Source: an uncultured Collinsella sp.
GTDB lineage: Bacteria; Actinomycetota; Coriobacteriia; Coriobacteriales; Coriobacteriaceae
Reading direction: 5' to 3'
Length of the DNA stretch: 8,664 nt
Assembly: GCA_902465115.1 (NCBI GenBank)
Contig: CABQMC010000057.1
Span: 1-8,664 of the forward strand
The notes under the pieces are model-generated. The model was not told the DNA's origin. It was given only the letters and a program-made list of their open reading frames with translations, and did not search any database. Positions 1-6,284 of this stretch are shown here, in pieces. A program made the position numbers and the translations under genes. How positions within the stretch are numbered: position 1 is the first letter of the stretch; each line of letters starts with the position of its first letter.

Positions 1-39
1 CTCTTTTTATGCGCTCGCCGCAGGCGCCGTCTGCAAGTG

Positions 40-45
40 TATAAT
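40..45 (+). promoter_or_regulatory. Candidate -10 element of the efp operon promoter
   Basis: A perfect TATAAT lies 57 nt upstream of the efp start codon, which would put transcription start near 52 and leave a leader of about 50 nt. No convincing -35 hexamer is seen 16-18 nt upstream, where the sequence is GC-rich (around 16-23). TG sits directly before the hexamer and not at the true extended -10 position. The T-rich first bases (4-9) may be the tail of a terminator for a gene left of the window; its stem is not visible. Confidence 0.5.
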
Positions 46-102
46 TTCTGTCGTATGTAATTTGGACGTTTGTGCGTTCTGCCCATAACAAGAAAGGTCG
101 CT

Positions 103-666
103 ATGCCTACCATTTCTACCGCCGACTTCAAGAACGGCCTCGGTCTCCGTATCAAGGACAAGGTCTACACCATCGTCGAGTTCCAGCATGTCAAGCCGGG
201 CAAGGGCGGCGCGTTTGTGCGCTACAAGACCCGCGACATCAAGAGCGGCCGCGTCGTCGAGAACACCTGCAACGCCGGCACCAAGTTCGAGAGCGTCATG
301 CTCACCACCCGTGAGTTCCAGTACCTCTACAACGATGGCACCGACTACATCTTCATGGACAACGAGTCCTATGAGCAGGTTCCCGTTCCCGAGGACATGG
401 TGGGCGAGAACTCCAAGTGGCTGCGCGAGAACGACATCTGCCAGCTGCTCTTCGCCGACGATGAGCTCATGGGCGTGACCCCGCCGATGTTCATCGAGAC
501 CACCATCGTCCAGACCGACCCGGGCTTTAAGGGCGATACCGTCCAGGGTTCCACCAAGCCGGCCACGATCGACACCGGCGCTGTCATCCAGGTCCCCATG
601 TACCTCAACGAGGGCGAGGTCATCAAGGTTGACACCCGCGACGGCAAGTTCGTCTCCCGCGTCTAG
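103..666 (+). CDS. efp: Elongation factor P
   Basis: EF-P binds next to the P-site tRNA and helps stalled ribosomes form peptide bonds at polyproline stretches in the cytoplasm. The 187-residue product has the usual length and three-domain layout: a KOW-like N-terminal domain (about 1-64), an OB domain (about 65-128) and a C-terminal S1-like domain. The tip of the first domain reads KPGKGGAF, placing Lys34 at the position modified in Escherichia coli. The C-terminal family signature runs from KPATIDTG through VPMYLNEG. The loop is PGKGG and not the PGKGP type reported to work unmodified in some actinobacteria, so whether Lys34 is modified is open. I chose the ATG at 103 because AGAAAGG (91-97) lies 5 nt before it and the protein then begins MPTIST like other EF-Ps; an in-frame start at 70 has no support. 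It is the first gene of the operon. Confidence 0.97.
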   Translation: MPTISTADFKNGLGLRIKDKVYTIVEFQHVKPGKGGAFVRYKTRDIKSGRVVENTCNAGTKFESVMLTTREFQYLYNDGTDYIFMDNESYEQVPVPEDMVGENSKWLRENDICQLLFADDELMGVTPPMFIETTIVQTDPGFKGDTVQGSTKPATIDTGAVIQVPMYLNEGEVIKVDTRDGKFVSRV

Positions 667-690
667 CAACCAACTCTTCTAGGAGGACTC

Positions 691-1053
691 ATGCCCCAAG
701 AAATCAAGATTGACGGCATCGGCATTTCGCCCGATGTTCTGACCGCCATCGTCTCGCGCGCCGTGTCCGATGTCGAGGGCATCGCCTCCGTTGGCGTCAA
801 GGACCTTGCCACTAATCTTGTCTCCATGATGCTCTCGTCCAAGGCCCCGGCTTCCGAGCCGGCTGTCGAGGCCGAGGTCGTTGGCGACAAGCTCGCACTC
901 ACCGTGCGTGTCGTGGTGTTCTTTGGCTATCCGTTCAAGAAACTCGCCGAGGCCGTTCGCGCTGCCGTGGTCGCTGCCATCGATGCCCAGGTTGGCGTTG
1001 AGGTTGAGCGTGTTGACGTTTGCATCGACGGCCTCGTTTTCCCCAAGGAGTAA
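691..1053 (+). CDS. Asp23/Gls24 family (DUF322) protein, YqhY-like
   Basis: This 120-residue protein belongs to the Asp23/Gls24 family, named after the staphylococcal alkaline shock protein. Visible family traits are the N-terminal IGISPDVLTAIVSRAVSDVEG region, a hydrophobic strand LALTVRVVVFFGY around 70-82, an amphipathic helix, and the closing VERVDVCIDGLVF. There is no signal peptide or clear transmembrane helix. It lies directly before nusB, the position of yqhY in Bacillus subtilis, where the protein has been linked to acetyl-CoA carboxylase and fatty acid synthesis. No acc genes are present here, so the role is inferred from family and location only. The start is well set by AGGAGG at 681-686, 4 nt before the ATG, and it begins 24 nt after efp. 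Confidence 0.88.
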   Translation: MPQEIKIDGIGISPDVLTAIVSRAVSDVEGIASVGVKDLATNLVSMMLSSKAPASEPAVEAEVVGDKLALTVRVVVFFGYPFKKLAEAVRAAVVAAIDAQVGVEVERVDVCIDGLVFPKE

Positions 1054-1056
1054 CCT

Positions 1057-1644
1057 TTGAGCCTTAAGGTTTATCGCGGGCGTACGCTTGCCCGCAGTCA
1101 GGCGCTGCAGCTGCTGTTCCAGGCCGAGGCCACGGACAGCCCGCTCGAGCGCGTCCTCGAGGGTGATTTCCTGATCTCGAAGGGTCCCCTCGACCCCTAT
1201 GCGCTGGAGCTGTGCCGCGGTGCCTACGAGCATATCGACCGCATCGACTGCGCTCTGCGCTCCGTTGCCAAGAACTGGGATCTTATGCGCATGCCCGGCG
1301 CCGACCGCAATCTGCTGCGTATCGCCGTTTACGAGATGCGTTTCCTCACCGACGAGGAGGTCTCGGACGCCATCGTGATCAACGAGGCCGTCGAACTTGC
1401 CAAGGCCTATGGCACCGACCAGTCCGCGTCGTTCGTCAACGGCGTGCTGGGCAAGATCGCTCGCAGCGAGGAACTGCCGGGCGAGGACCTGTACCAGGAG
1501 CTGCTGGCCGAGGATCGTGCTCGCGAGGAGGCGCAGGCTGCAGAGGCGGCCGCCAAGGTCGTCGCCGCTCAGGCTGCCGCCGGTGTACTTGCCGAGGATG
1601 CGGACGCTGCTGAGGCCGTCGAGGCCGACTCCGTCGAGGAGTAG
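1057..1644 (+). CDS. nusB: Transcription antitermination protein NusB
   Basis: NusB pairs with NusE (ribosomal protein S10) on boxA RNA to keep RNA polymerase processive, chiefly on rRNA operons. Residues 9-22 (RTLARSQALQLLFQ) match the first helix, and residues 108-134 (INEAVELAKAYGTDQ to VNGVLGKI) match the conserved C-terminal core. The start is TTG at 1057, supported by AAGGAG (1045-1050) 6 nt upstream; no ATG gives a full-length core. The family core ends near residue 137, yet the protein runs to 195. The extra 55 or so residues are rich in Ala and Glu, look like a charged helix or disordered tail, and have no counterpart in short NusB proteins. The gene starts 3 nt after asp23 and ends 2 nt before xseB, so the three are probably co-translated. 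Confidence 0.95.
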   Translation: MSLKVYRGRTLARSQALQLLFQAEATDSPLERVLEGDFLISKGPLDPYALELCRGAYEHIDRIDCALRSVAKNWDLMRMPGADRNLLRIAVYEMRFLTDEEVSDAIVINEAVELAKAYGTDQSASFVNGVLGKIARSEELPGEDLYQELLAEDRAREEAQAAEAAAKVVAAQAAAGVLAEDADAAEAVEADSVEE

Positions 1645-1646
1645 CC

Positions 1647-1913
1647 ATGCCAGAGGGTTCCGTCCGCAACTTCGATGAGATCTCGGATCGCCTGGACCAG
1701 ATCATCGCCACCGTTCGCTCCAAGGATACGTCCTTGGAGCGTTCGCTCGATTTGTTTGACGAGGCGATTGAGCTGGGCTCCCGAGCGGTCGATATGGTCG
1801 ACAAGTTTGAGCTGACGCCGCGTGAGGCCGACAAGCTCGAGCAGGAATACGATGAGGATGCGGCAAACGAGTCCCAAGATAGACAGGCTGCATCTCCGGA
1901 TACGAATGGTTGA
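1647..1913 (+). CDS. xseB: Exodeoxyribonuclease VII small subunit
   Basis: XseB is the small helical subunit that binds in several copies to XseA to form exonuclease VII, which degrades single-stranded DNA from both ends to short oligonucleotides. The 88-residue protein carries the family pattern in residues 9-50: FDEISDRLDQIIATV, a short turn, then SLERSLDLFDEAIELG. The following coiled segment is followed by an acidic, Gln/Asp-rich tail. The ATG at 1647 is preceded by GAGGAG (1636-1641), which overlaps the last codons of nusB. The stop codon shares one base with the tlyA start (TGATG). The partner gene xseA, which usually lies just upstream, is absent here. The family call is good for a small divergent protein, but it rests on pattern and context. 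Confidence 0.87.
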   Translation: MPEGSVRNFDEISDRLDQIIATVRSKDTSLERSLDLFDEAIELGSRAVDMVDKFELTPREADKLEQEYDEDAANESQDRQAASPDTNG

Positions 1914-2682
1914 TGGCATTCATGAAACGCGTGCGTCTCGATGACGAACTGATTTCACAGGGCATCTGCGCCGATCGCGCGGATGCCCTTCGCACTCTTA
2001 TGGCCGGCTTGGTCTCGAGTGGCGGCGAGCGCTTGACTTCGCCGGGCCTTAAGGTAACCCCGGGCCTGCCGCTGCATGTGAAGGGGCGCTTGATGCGTTT
2101 GGCATCAATCCGACGGGCCTTGCCTGTCTGGATGTGGGCTGCTCTACCGGCGGTTTTACCGATTGCCTGCTCAAGCGCGGAGCTGCGACCGTTGTCTCTG
2201 TGGACGTGGGTCGCGCCCAGTTCGATTGGTCGTTGCGTCAGGACGATCGCGTGACGCTGCATGAGCGCACAAACGTGACGCAGCTGCCTGAGCTAGGCTA
2301 TGTCGGCGCCATCGACCTGGCTGTGTGTGATGTCTCGTTTACCAGCATCGCGAACATTATCGATGCGGTACTGGCGTGCCTGGCTCCTACGGGTGCATTC
2401 TGCACGCTCGTAAAGCCGCAGTTTGAGGCTCCGGCGGCGCTGGTGGGCGAGGGCGGCATTGTGACCGATCCCGCCGTGCGCCGCGATACACTCGTGGCGG
2501 CGGTTGAACTCTTTGCTGCCAAGGGCCTCTTCCCGGTCGATGTGTGCGTGTCACCCATTCATGGTGCAAAGGGCAACGTTGAGTTTTTCCTGTACGGCAC
2601 GAGATTTGAATCTGGCGACCGCACGCAAGACGAGCTGCAATCCCAGGTATCGGTTATGAGCGAGAAAGCTGCAATGCTATGA
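1913..2682 (+). pseudogene. tlyA: TlyA-family rRNA 2'-O-methyltransferase, frameshifted by an internal deletion
   Basis: TlyA (S4 domain plus FtsJ-like methyltransferase) 2'-O-methylates rRNA in species such as Mycobacterium tuberculosis. Here the two halves sit in different frames. The N-terminal part (1913-2086, about 58 residues) is an S4 RNA-binding domain, RVRLDDELISQGICADRADA through to HVKG. The methyltransferase resumes in another frame at about 2086 with ALDAFGIN, then LDVGCSTGGFTD (SAM site), CDVSF, LVKPQFEA and GNVEFF, ending at TGA 2680-2682. Between VKG and ALD intact homologues have roughly 13-15 residues including a (Y/W)VSRG..KL motif; all are missing. The join means a loss of 3k+1 bases, about 40-49 nt. 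If translated, the first frame ends at 2252-2254. The start could be ATG 1913 (overlapping the xseB stop) or ATG 1922. An assembly error is possible, though losing a whole motif is less typical of that than a one-base slip. Confidence 0.9.
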
Positions 2683-3539
2683 AGGTCTTTCTGGTTCCCA
2701 ATTATTACAAGCAAGAGGCGGTCGAGAGCGGCCTGATGCTCGAGCTTTGGCTGACGCGCCAGGGCTATGAGGTGGCATGGGCTGCCGATCAGCGATCCAA
2801 GATTCAGAGCACGCCTGATATTGACGGCTCCGATCTGGTCATTACGCTCGGCGGCGACGGTACGTTGCTGCGCGCTGCCCGCATCCTCAACCATCGCGAG
2901 ATTCCTATCCTCGGTCTTTCCTATGGTCACCTGGGCTTTTTAACTGCTGCGAGTCCCGAGGAGCGCGACATTCTGCAGGTCGTGAGCGACGCCCTGTCCG
3001 GCGAGCTGCATGTGAGCCGTCGCGCTACCATCGCCGCGGATATCGTGTCCGTGCGCGAAGACGGTACGAAGGATGTCGTGCGCACCTTCGCCCTCAACGA
3101 CATGGCGCTTACCCGCGGTCCGCTGTCCGATATGGTCGAGTTCGACATCACGGTGTCCGGCCATCATATCGATCGACTGCGTGGCGACGGCGTGGTCGTG
3201 TCCACAGCGACTGGTTCTACGGGGTACGCGCTCAGTGCAGGTGGCCCCATTGTGAGCCCCGACTATACGGGTATGGTCTGCGTACCCATTGCGCCGCACA
3301 CCATTCAGGCCCGTGCCTTCTTGACTTCGCCGAGTGATGTCGTCGAAATCTTTATGTCCGATGATCGCCCGAGCGTTCCGGCGATCGCTATCGATGGACA
3401 GTTTATTACCTGCGACGGCACGGTCGAGAGCGTGGCCGTGCGCCGAGGCCCCGGCGATGTGCTGCTGCTCGACTACGGCCCCGAGAGCTTCTATAACTCG
3501 GTAAGCCGCGTATTCTACGGAGTCCGTCATGATCGATGA
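2679..3539 (+). CDS. nadK: NAD kinase
   Basis: NadK phosphorylates NAD to NADP using ATP or polyphosphate and is the normal source of cellular NADP, usually essential. The 286-residue protein has the expected motifs: GGDGTLL at 58-64, the LND motif at 139-141, and the glycine-rich GDGVVVSTATGSTGYALSAG at 169-188. APHT follows at 205-208 and a late DG at 239-240. In the segment LGLSYGHLGFLT (79-90) a serine stands where many NadKs have Asn (GxNxGxLGFL). The start ATG overlaps the tlyA stop as ATGA, and only a weak purine stretch (2662-2668) lies upstream, so translation probably depends on ribosomes arriving from tlyA. The 3' end overlaps recN by 11 nt. Confidence 0.96.
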   Translation: MKVFLVPNYYKQEAVESGLMLELWLTRQGYEVAWAADQRSKIQSTPDIDGSDLVITLGGDGTLLRAARILNHREIPILGLSYGHLGFLTAASPEERDILQVVSDALSGELHVSRRATIAADIVSVREDGTKDVVRTFALNDMALTRGPLSDMVEFDITVSGHHIDRLRGDGVVVSTATGSTGYALSAGGPIVSPDYTGMVCVPIAPHTIQARAFLTSPSDVVEIFMSDDRPSVPAIAIDGQFITCDGTVESVAVRRGPGDVLLLDYGPESFYNSVSRVFYGVRHDR

Positions 3540-5157
3540 GCTGCAGGTTTCTAACATTGCACTCATTCGCGAGGCGACGCTGGTGCCGAGTGCCGGTCTG
3601 ACTGTCCTGACCGGCGAGACCGGCGCCGGCAAGACCGCGCTGCTCTCGGCTCTCAAGCTTATTTTGGGTGAGCGCGCGGATTCGTCGACGGTGCGCGAGG
3701 GCGAGGCGCTGGCGAGCGTCGAGGCGCGGCTGTTTGACGGCCCGCACGACACGGAAGGCTTCACCGTTCAGCGCAGCCTTTCTGCCGAGGGCCGCAGCCG
3801 CGTGAAGATTGACGGCCGCATCGCCAGTGTGCGCGAGCTTTCGGAGCGCGTTGGTGTGATGATGGATCTGTGCGGCCAACACGAGCACCAGCGCTTGCTC
3901 GATCCGGCGCATCACGTTGCGATGGTCGATGCATGGGCAGGACGCCCGGCACTCGAGGCGCTGGATGCGTACCGCGCCTGCTTTAAAGCATCGCGCGCTG
4001 CCGCCAAGGAGGTTCGACGTGTCGAAGAGGCCTCGCGTGCCCAGGGGAGCCGCGTCGAGGAGGCGCGCTTTGCCCTCGAGCGCATCGGCGAGGTCGACCC
4101 CAAACCGGGCGAGTATGAGGAACTCGAGGAGCTGCTGCCGCGCTCCGAACATGCCGAAGTGCTGGTTGCCACTGCTAACGATGCCCATGCATCGCTTGCC
4201 TCTGAAGGGGGAGCGCTCGATGCCGTGAACAGCGCTGTGGCAGATCTTTCCCGCATGGTTACCGTCGATCGCAAACTGGGCGACATTGCCGATGCGCTTT
4301 CGGATGCCTGTATCTCCCTTGAGGATTGCGCGAACGAGCTTCGTGCCTATCGTGATGGCGTTGCCTTCGACCCGCGCGAGCTCGCTCGCATGCGTGAGCG
4401 GTATTCCGACCTCAAGGGCCTGTTGCGTAAGTGGGGTCCCACCATGGACGATGTTTTTGCCATGCGCGATCGCTCGCAAGAACTGCTGTCTCTGGTCGAT
4501 GATGGCGATGAACAGATCAAAAAGGCGCGTGAGGCACTCGGGAGCGCCGAGCGCGAGCTGTTCGCTGCTGCCAGGGCACTTAAGCGCGCTCGCAATACGG
4601 CGGCCCCGCGCTTCTGTCACGAGGTCGGCCGCCAGATGGCTCGTTTGGAGATGGGTGGCGCCGAGCTCGTCTGGGAGTCGCGCGATCTTCCCCGTGCTGA
4701 GTGGACGCCCGTTGGTCCTTCGAGCTACGAGCTGCTATACCGCAGCGGCGCCGGCTTGACGCCACGTCCCCTGCGCCGCATTGCGTCGGGCGGCGAGCTC
4801 AGCCGCGTCATGCTGGCAAGCAAGGTCGTCCTCGGTAACGCGGACGGTGTTGATACGCTGGTGTTTGACGAGGTCGATGCTGGTGTCGGTGGCTCCACGG
4901 CGCGTGCGCTCGCGGGCGTGCTGGCAGATCTCGCCGCTACGCATCAGGTGATTGTCGTAACCCACTTGGCGCAGGTCGCCGTCATGGCTGACAAGCATTA
5001 TGTCGTCAGCAAGGAACCGGGCGATGTTCCCCAGACGCATTTGGACGAGGTAACCGGCGAAACGCGTACCGCCGAGATCGCCCGCATGCTGAGCGGCGAT
5101 CAGTCCGAGGCAAGCCTGGCGCACGCGAAGCAGATGCTCGAAGAAGCTCGAGGTTAG
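3529..5157 (+). CDS. recN: DNA repair protein RecN
   Basis: RecN is an SMC-like ATPase recruited to double-strand breaks, where it helps hold DNA ends and sister chromatids for recombination. The 542-residue protein is of usual length. Walker A is GETGAGKT at 29-36. The ABC signature is SGGELS at 420-425. Walker B is FDEVD at 446-450, and the switch region THLAQV begins at 478. The middle (about 150-370) is rich in Ala, Glu, Arg and Leu, as expected for a coiled coil, with a QHEHQRLL stretch soon after the N-terminal lobe. The ATG at 3529 lies inside the end of nadK and is preceded by CGGAG (3518-3522) at 6 nt spacing. It is the last gene of the operon and converges on the regulator gene downstream. 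Confidence 0.97.
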   Translation: MIDELQVSNIALIREATLVPSAGLTVLTGETGAGKTALLSALKLILGERADSSTVREGEALASVEARLFDGPHDTEGFTVQRSLSAEGRSRVKIDGRIASVRELSERVGVMMDLCGQHEHQRLLDPAHHVAMVDAWAGRPALEALDAYRACFKASRAAAKEVRRVEEASRAQGSRVEEARFALERIGEVDPKPGEYEELEELLPRSEHAEVLVATANDAHASLASEGGALDAVNSAVADLSRMVTVDRKLGDIADALSDACISLEDCANELRAYRDGVAFDPRELARMRERYSDLKGLLRKWGPTMDDVFAMRDRSQELLSLVDDGDEQIKKAREALGSAERELFAAARALKRARNTAAPRFCHEVGRQMARLEMGGAELVWESRDLPRAEWTPVGPSSYELLYRSGAGLTPRPLRRIASGGELSRVMLASKVVLGNADGVDTLVFDEVDAGVGGSTARALAGVLADLAATHQVIVVTHLAQVAVMADKHYVVSKEPGDVPQTHLDEVTGETRTAEIARMLSGDQSEASLAHAKQMLEEARG

Positions 5158-5175
5158 GTCGTATCAGCGGTGTTG

Positions 5176-5208
5176 GTGGGACAAAATAGACTGAAATTTT
5201 TGTCCCAC
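5176..5208. terminator. Perfect hairpin between convergent recN and regulator genes
   Basis: GTGGGACAAAA (5176-5186) is the exact reverse complement of TTTTGTCCCAC (5198-5208), with an 11-nt loop. It sits 18 nt after the recN stop and 8 nt before the stop codon of the opposing gene, so it is well placed as a shared transcription terminator. It is not a textbook terminator, because the T run is inside the stem and no T tract follows directly on either strand (TTTT at 5215-5218 is offset). Its words resemble the larger inverted repeat at 8433-8505, so it may be a member of a dispersed hairpin family that also stops transcription. Confidence 0.6.
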
Positions 5209-5216
5209 TACGCGTT

Positions 5217-6074
5217 TTACTCAACGACCTTATCCGGCTGGATGAGCTCCTCGTAGTAGCTGATATGCTCGCGAGCGTCTTCAATCTCGGGCAGCAGGAA
5301 GTTGTAGATGACTTCGATGATCATCGTGGCGCTGATCTTAGAGAACGCAAAGTCGCCCGTTGTCAGCAGCGCTTCGTGGTTGACGGTGTTAAAAGTGTAG
5401 TCTGCCAGGCGCGCGAGCGGGGATTTACTGTCGCTGCTGATGACGACTACGGTTGCGCCGCAGTTGCGAGCCGCTTTTGCCATGCGATTCAGTCGGCGCG
5501 ATTTGCCGGAGTTTGAGATTAGCACGATGACGTCACCCGGGCGCAACGTGAGCGCAAAGCCGATTGATGTCTCGCTAATGGTGCTCGCCATGCAGCGTAG
5601 GCCCAGCTGCGAAAACTTAAACGTCGCATCGAGCGCGACCGCGTTCGTATTGCCCACAGCCGCAAATTCAATAACCCCTGCATGCTTAAGGGCATGCACA
5701 ACAGCCGCCAGCGTATCGTGGTCGATACCGTCGATGGTCGCATTAAGCTCGCTCACCTTGGCAGCCAGGATGTTCTTGAGGCTCTGCTCCATATTGTCGA
5801 GCGAGACCTCGTCAGTCAGGCCCTCGTTACGCTGGCTTTCCAAATCCCTCGCCAACGAAAACTGAAAGCTGCGGAAGCTACCAAAGCCAAGCTTGCGGCA
5901 GAAGCGCGAAACGGTCGCCTCGGACGTGGCGGCGGCGCGCGAGAGCTGAGCGGCCGTGAGGCGTGGCGCCTCGGACTGGTGCTCCAATATATAGTCGACA
6001 ATGCGCTGCTCGGACTCGCTGTATCCCTGATGGGTGCTAATGAGGGAAAGTGCGCTCTTGCTACTATCGGTCAT
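5217..6074 (-). CDS. MurR/RpiR family transcriptional regulator
   Basis: Regulators of this family bind DNA with an N-terminal helix-turn-helix and sense phosphorylated sugars with a C-terminal SIS domain. In this 285-residue protein the HTH spans about 20-80, with LTAAQLSRAAATSEATVSRF (39-58) as the recognition unit, followed by CRKLGFGSFRSFQ. The SIS domain covers about 125-235, including AAVGNTNAVA, the phosphosugar-binding type motif ISNSGKS (186-192) and ATVVVISSDSKSPLARLAD. I chose the ATG at 6074 because AGGAG (complement of 6081-6085) lies 6 nt upstream; a longer frame from 6122 adds MALQIKLDFHANQEPS without a ribosome site. It is transcribed away from the PTS gene across a shared 272-nt region, so it probably controls that gene and itself. 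The effector is unknown; a sugar phosphate made by the PTS is the natural guess. Confidence 0.93.
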   Translation of the reverse strand: MTDSSKSALSLISTHQGYSESEQRIVDYILEHQSEAPRLTAAQLSRAAATSEATVSRFCRKLGFGSFRSFQFSLARDLESQRNEGLTDEVSLDNMEQSLKNILAAKVSELNATIDGIDHDTLAAVVHALKHAGVIEFAAVGNTNAVALDATFKFSQLGLRCMASTISETSIGFALTLRPGDVIVLISNSGKSRRLNRMAKAARNCGATVVVISSDSKSPLARLADYTFNTVNHEALLTTGDFAFSKISATMIIEVIYNFLLPEIEDAREHISYYEELIQPDKVVE

Positions 6075-6155
6075 GGATGGCTCCTGGTTGGCATGAAAAT
6101 CTAGCTTGATTTGCAATGCCATAGTATACGGGCATTTTCAATTACAAGATACACC

Positions 6156-6183
6156 TTGCCGTTTCAAGTGTTGATGGTAAACT
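6156..6183 (+). promoter_or_regulatory. Candidate promoter for the PTS gene (upstream option)
   Basis: TTGCCG (6156-6161) and TAAACT (6178-6183) are 16 nt apart, with TG at 6175-6176 in the extended -10 position. Both hexamers are imperfect. One TTTCA word lies right after the -35 and another right after the -10, and the TGAAAG/CTTTCA dyad lies 21 nt beyond, which would suit repression by the neighbouring regulator. Transcription would start near 6190, leaving a leader of about 155 nt. Confidence 0.35.
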
Positions 6184-6204
6184 TTCACTTACCGTTTACG
6201 GTTA

Positions 6205-6219
6205 TGAAAGAACCTTTCA
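6205..6219. promoter_or_regulatory. Perfect dyad, candidate operator for the MurR/RpiR regulator
   Basis: TGAAAG-AAC-CTTTCA is an exact 6-bp inverted repeat with a 3-nt centre. Several RpiR-type regulators are described as binding GAAA/TTTC dyads of this general kind, and this site lies between a divergent RpiR-family gene and its likely target. The half-site CTTTCA recurs at 6182-6187 and 6268-6273. Assignment is by inference. Confidence 0.5.
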
Positions 6220-6241
6220 CCGGAGATTTGCACCTTAGCTC

Positions 6242-6270
6242 TTCTCACGCGGACGGTAGGTTGGTATCTT
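6242..6270 (+). promoter_or_regulatory. Candidate promoter for the PTS gene (downstream option)
   Basis: TTCTCA (6242-6247) and TATCTT (6265-6270) are 17 nt apart, with TG at 6262-6263 giving an extended -10 form. Each hexamer matches consensus at four of six positions. Start of transcription would be near 6277, leaving a leader of about 70 nt made of two hairpins and the ribosome binding site. I cannot decide between this and the upstream option. Confidence 0.35.
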
Positions 6271-6284
6271 TCAGTTGTGGAAAA

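Noticed and set aside
62..91. Second efp promoter (TTGGAC with TAACAA)
   Set aside because: Both hexamers are poor and transcription would begin at or past the ribosome site; TATAAT at 40-45 is a better candidate.
70..102. Earlier start codon for efp
   Set aside because: It would add 11 residues not typical of EF-P and has no ribosome site, whereas the ATG at 103 has one.
7..669. 220-codon open frame on the minus strand over efp
   Set aside because: Antisense shadow of efp: low-complexity translation, no ribosome site, and it runs across the efp promoter.
2060..2134. Programmed frameshift that would rescue tlyA
   Set aside because: There is no slippery heptamer with a downstream structure, and about 13-15 conserved residues are absent, so a frame change alone would not restore the protein.
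1910..2254. A separate 114-residue gene with an S4 domain
   Set aside because: Only the first 58 or so residues resemble a protein family. The rest is the out-of-frame reading of the TlyA methyltransferase, so it belongs to the broken tlyA.
3406..4620. 404-codon open frame on the minus strand over nadK and recN
   Set aside because: It spans the overlap of two well-supported plus-strand genes, shows no family motifs and is explained by GC-rich codon bias.
6075..6122. Earlier start for the regulator at 6122
   Set aside because: The AGGAG site fits the ATG at 6074, and the extra residues precede the usual N-terminus of the family.
6120..6150. Minus-strand promoter for the regulator with TATACT as -10
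   Set aside because: The -10-like hexamer is good, but no -35 hexamer lies at proper spacing, so I did not list it as a feature.
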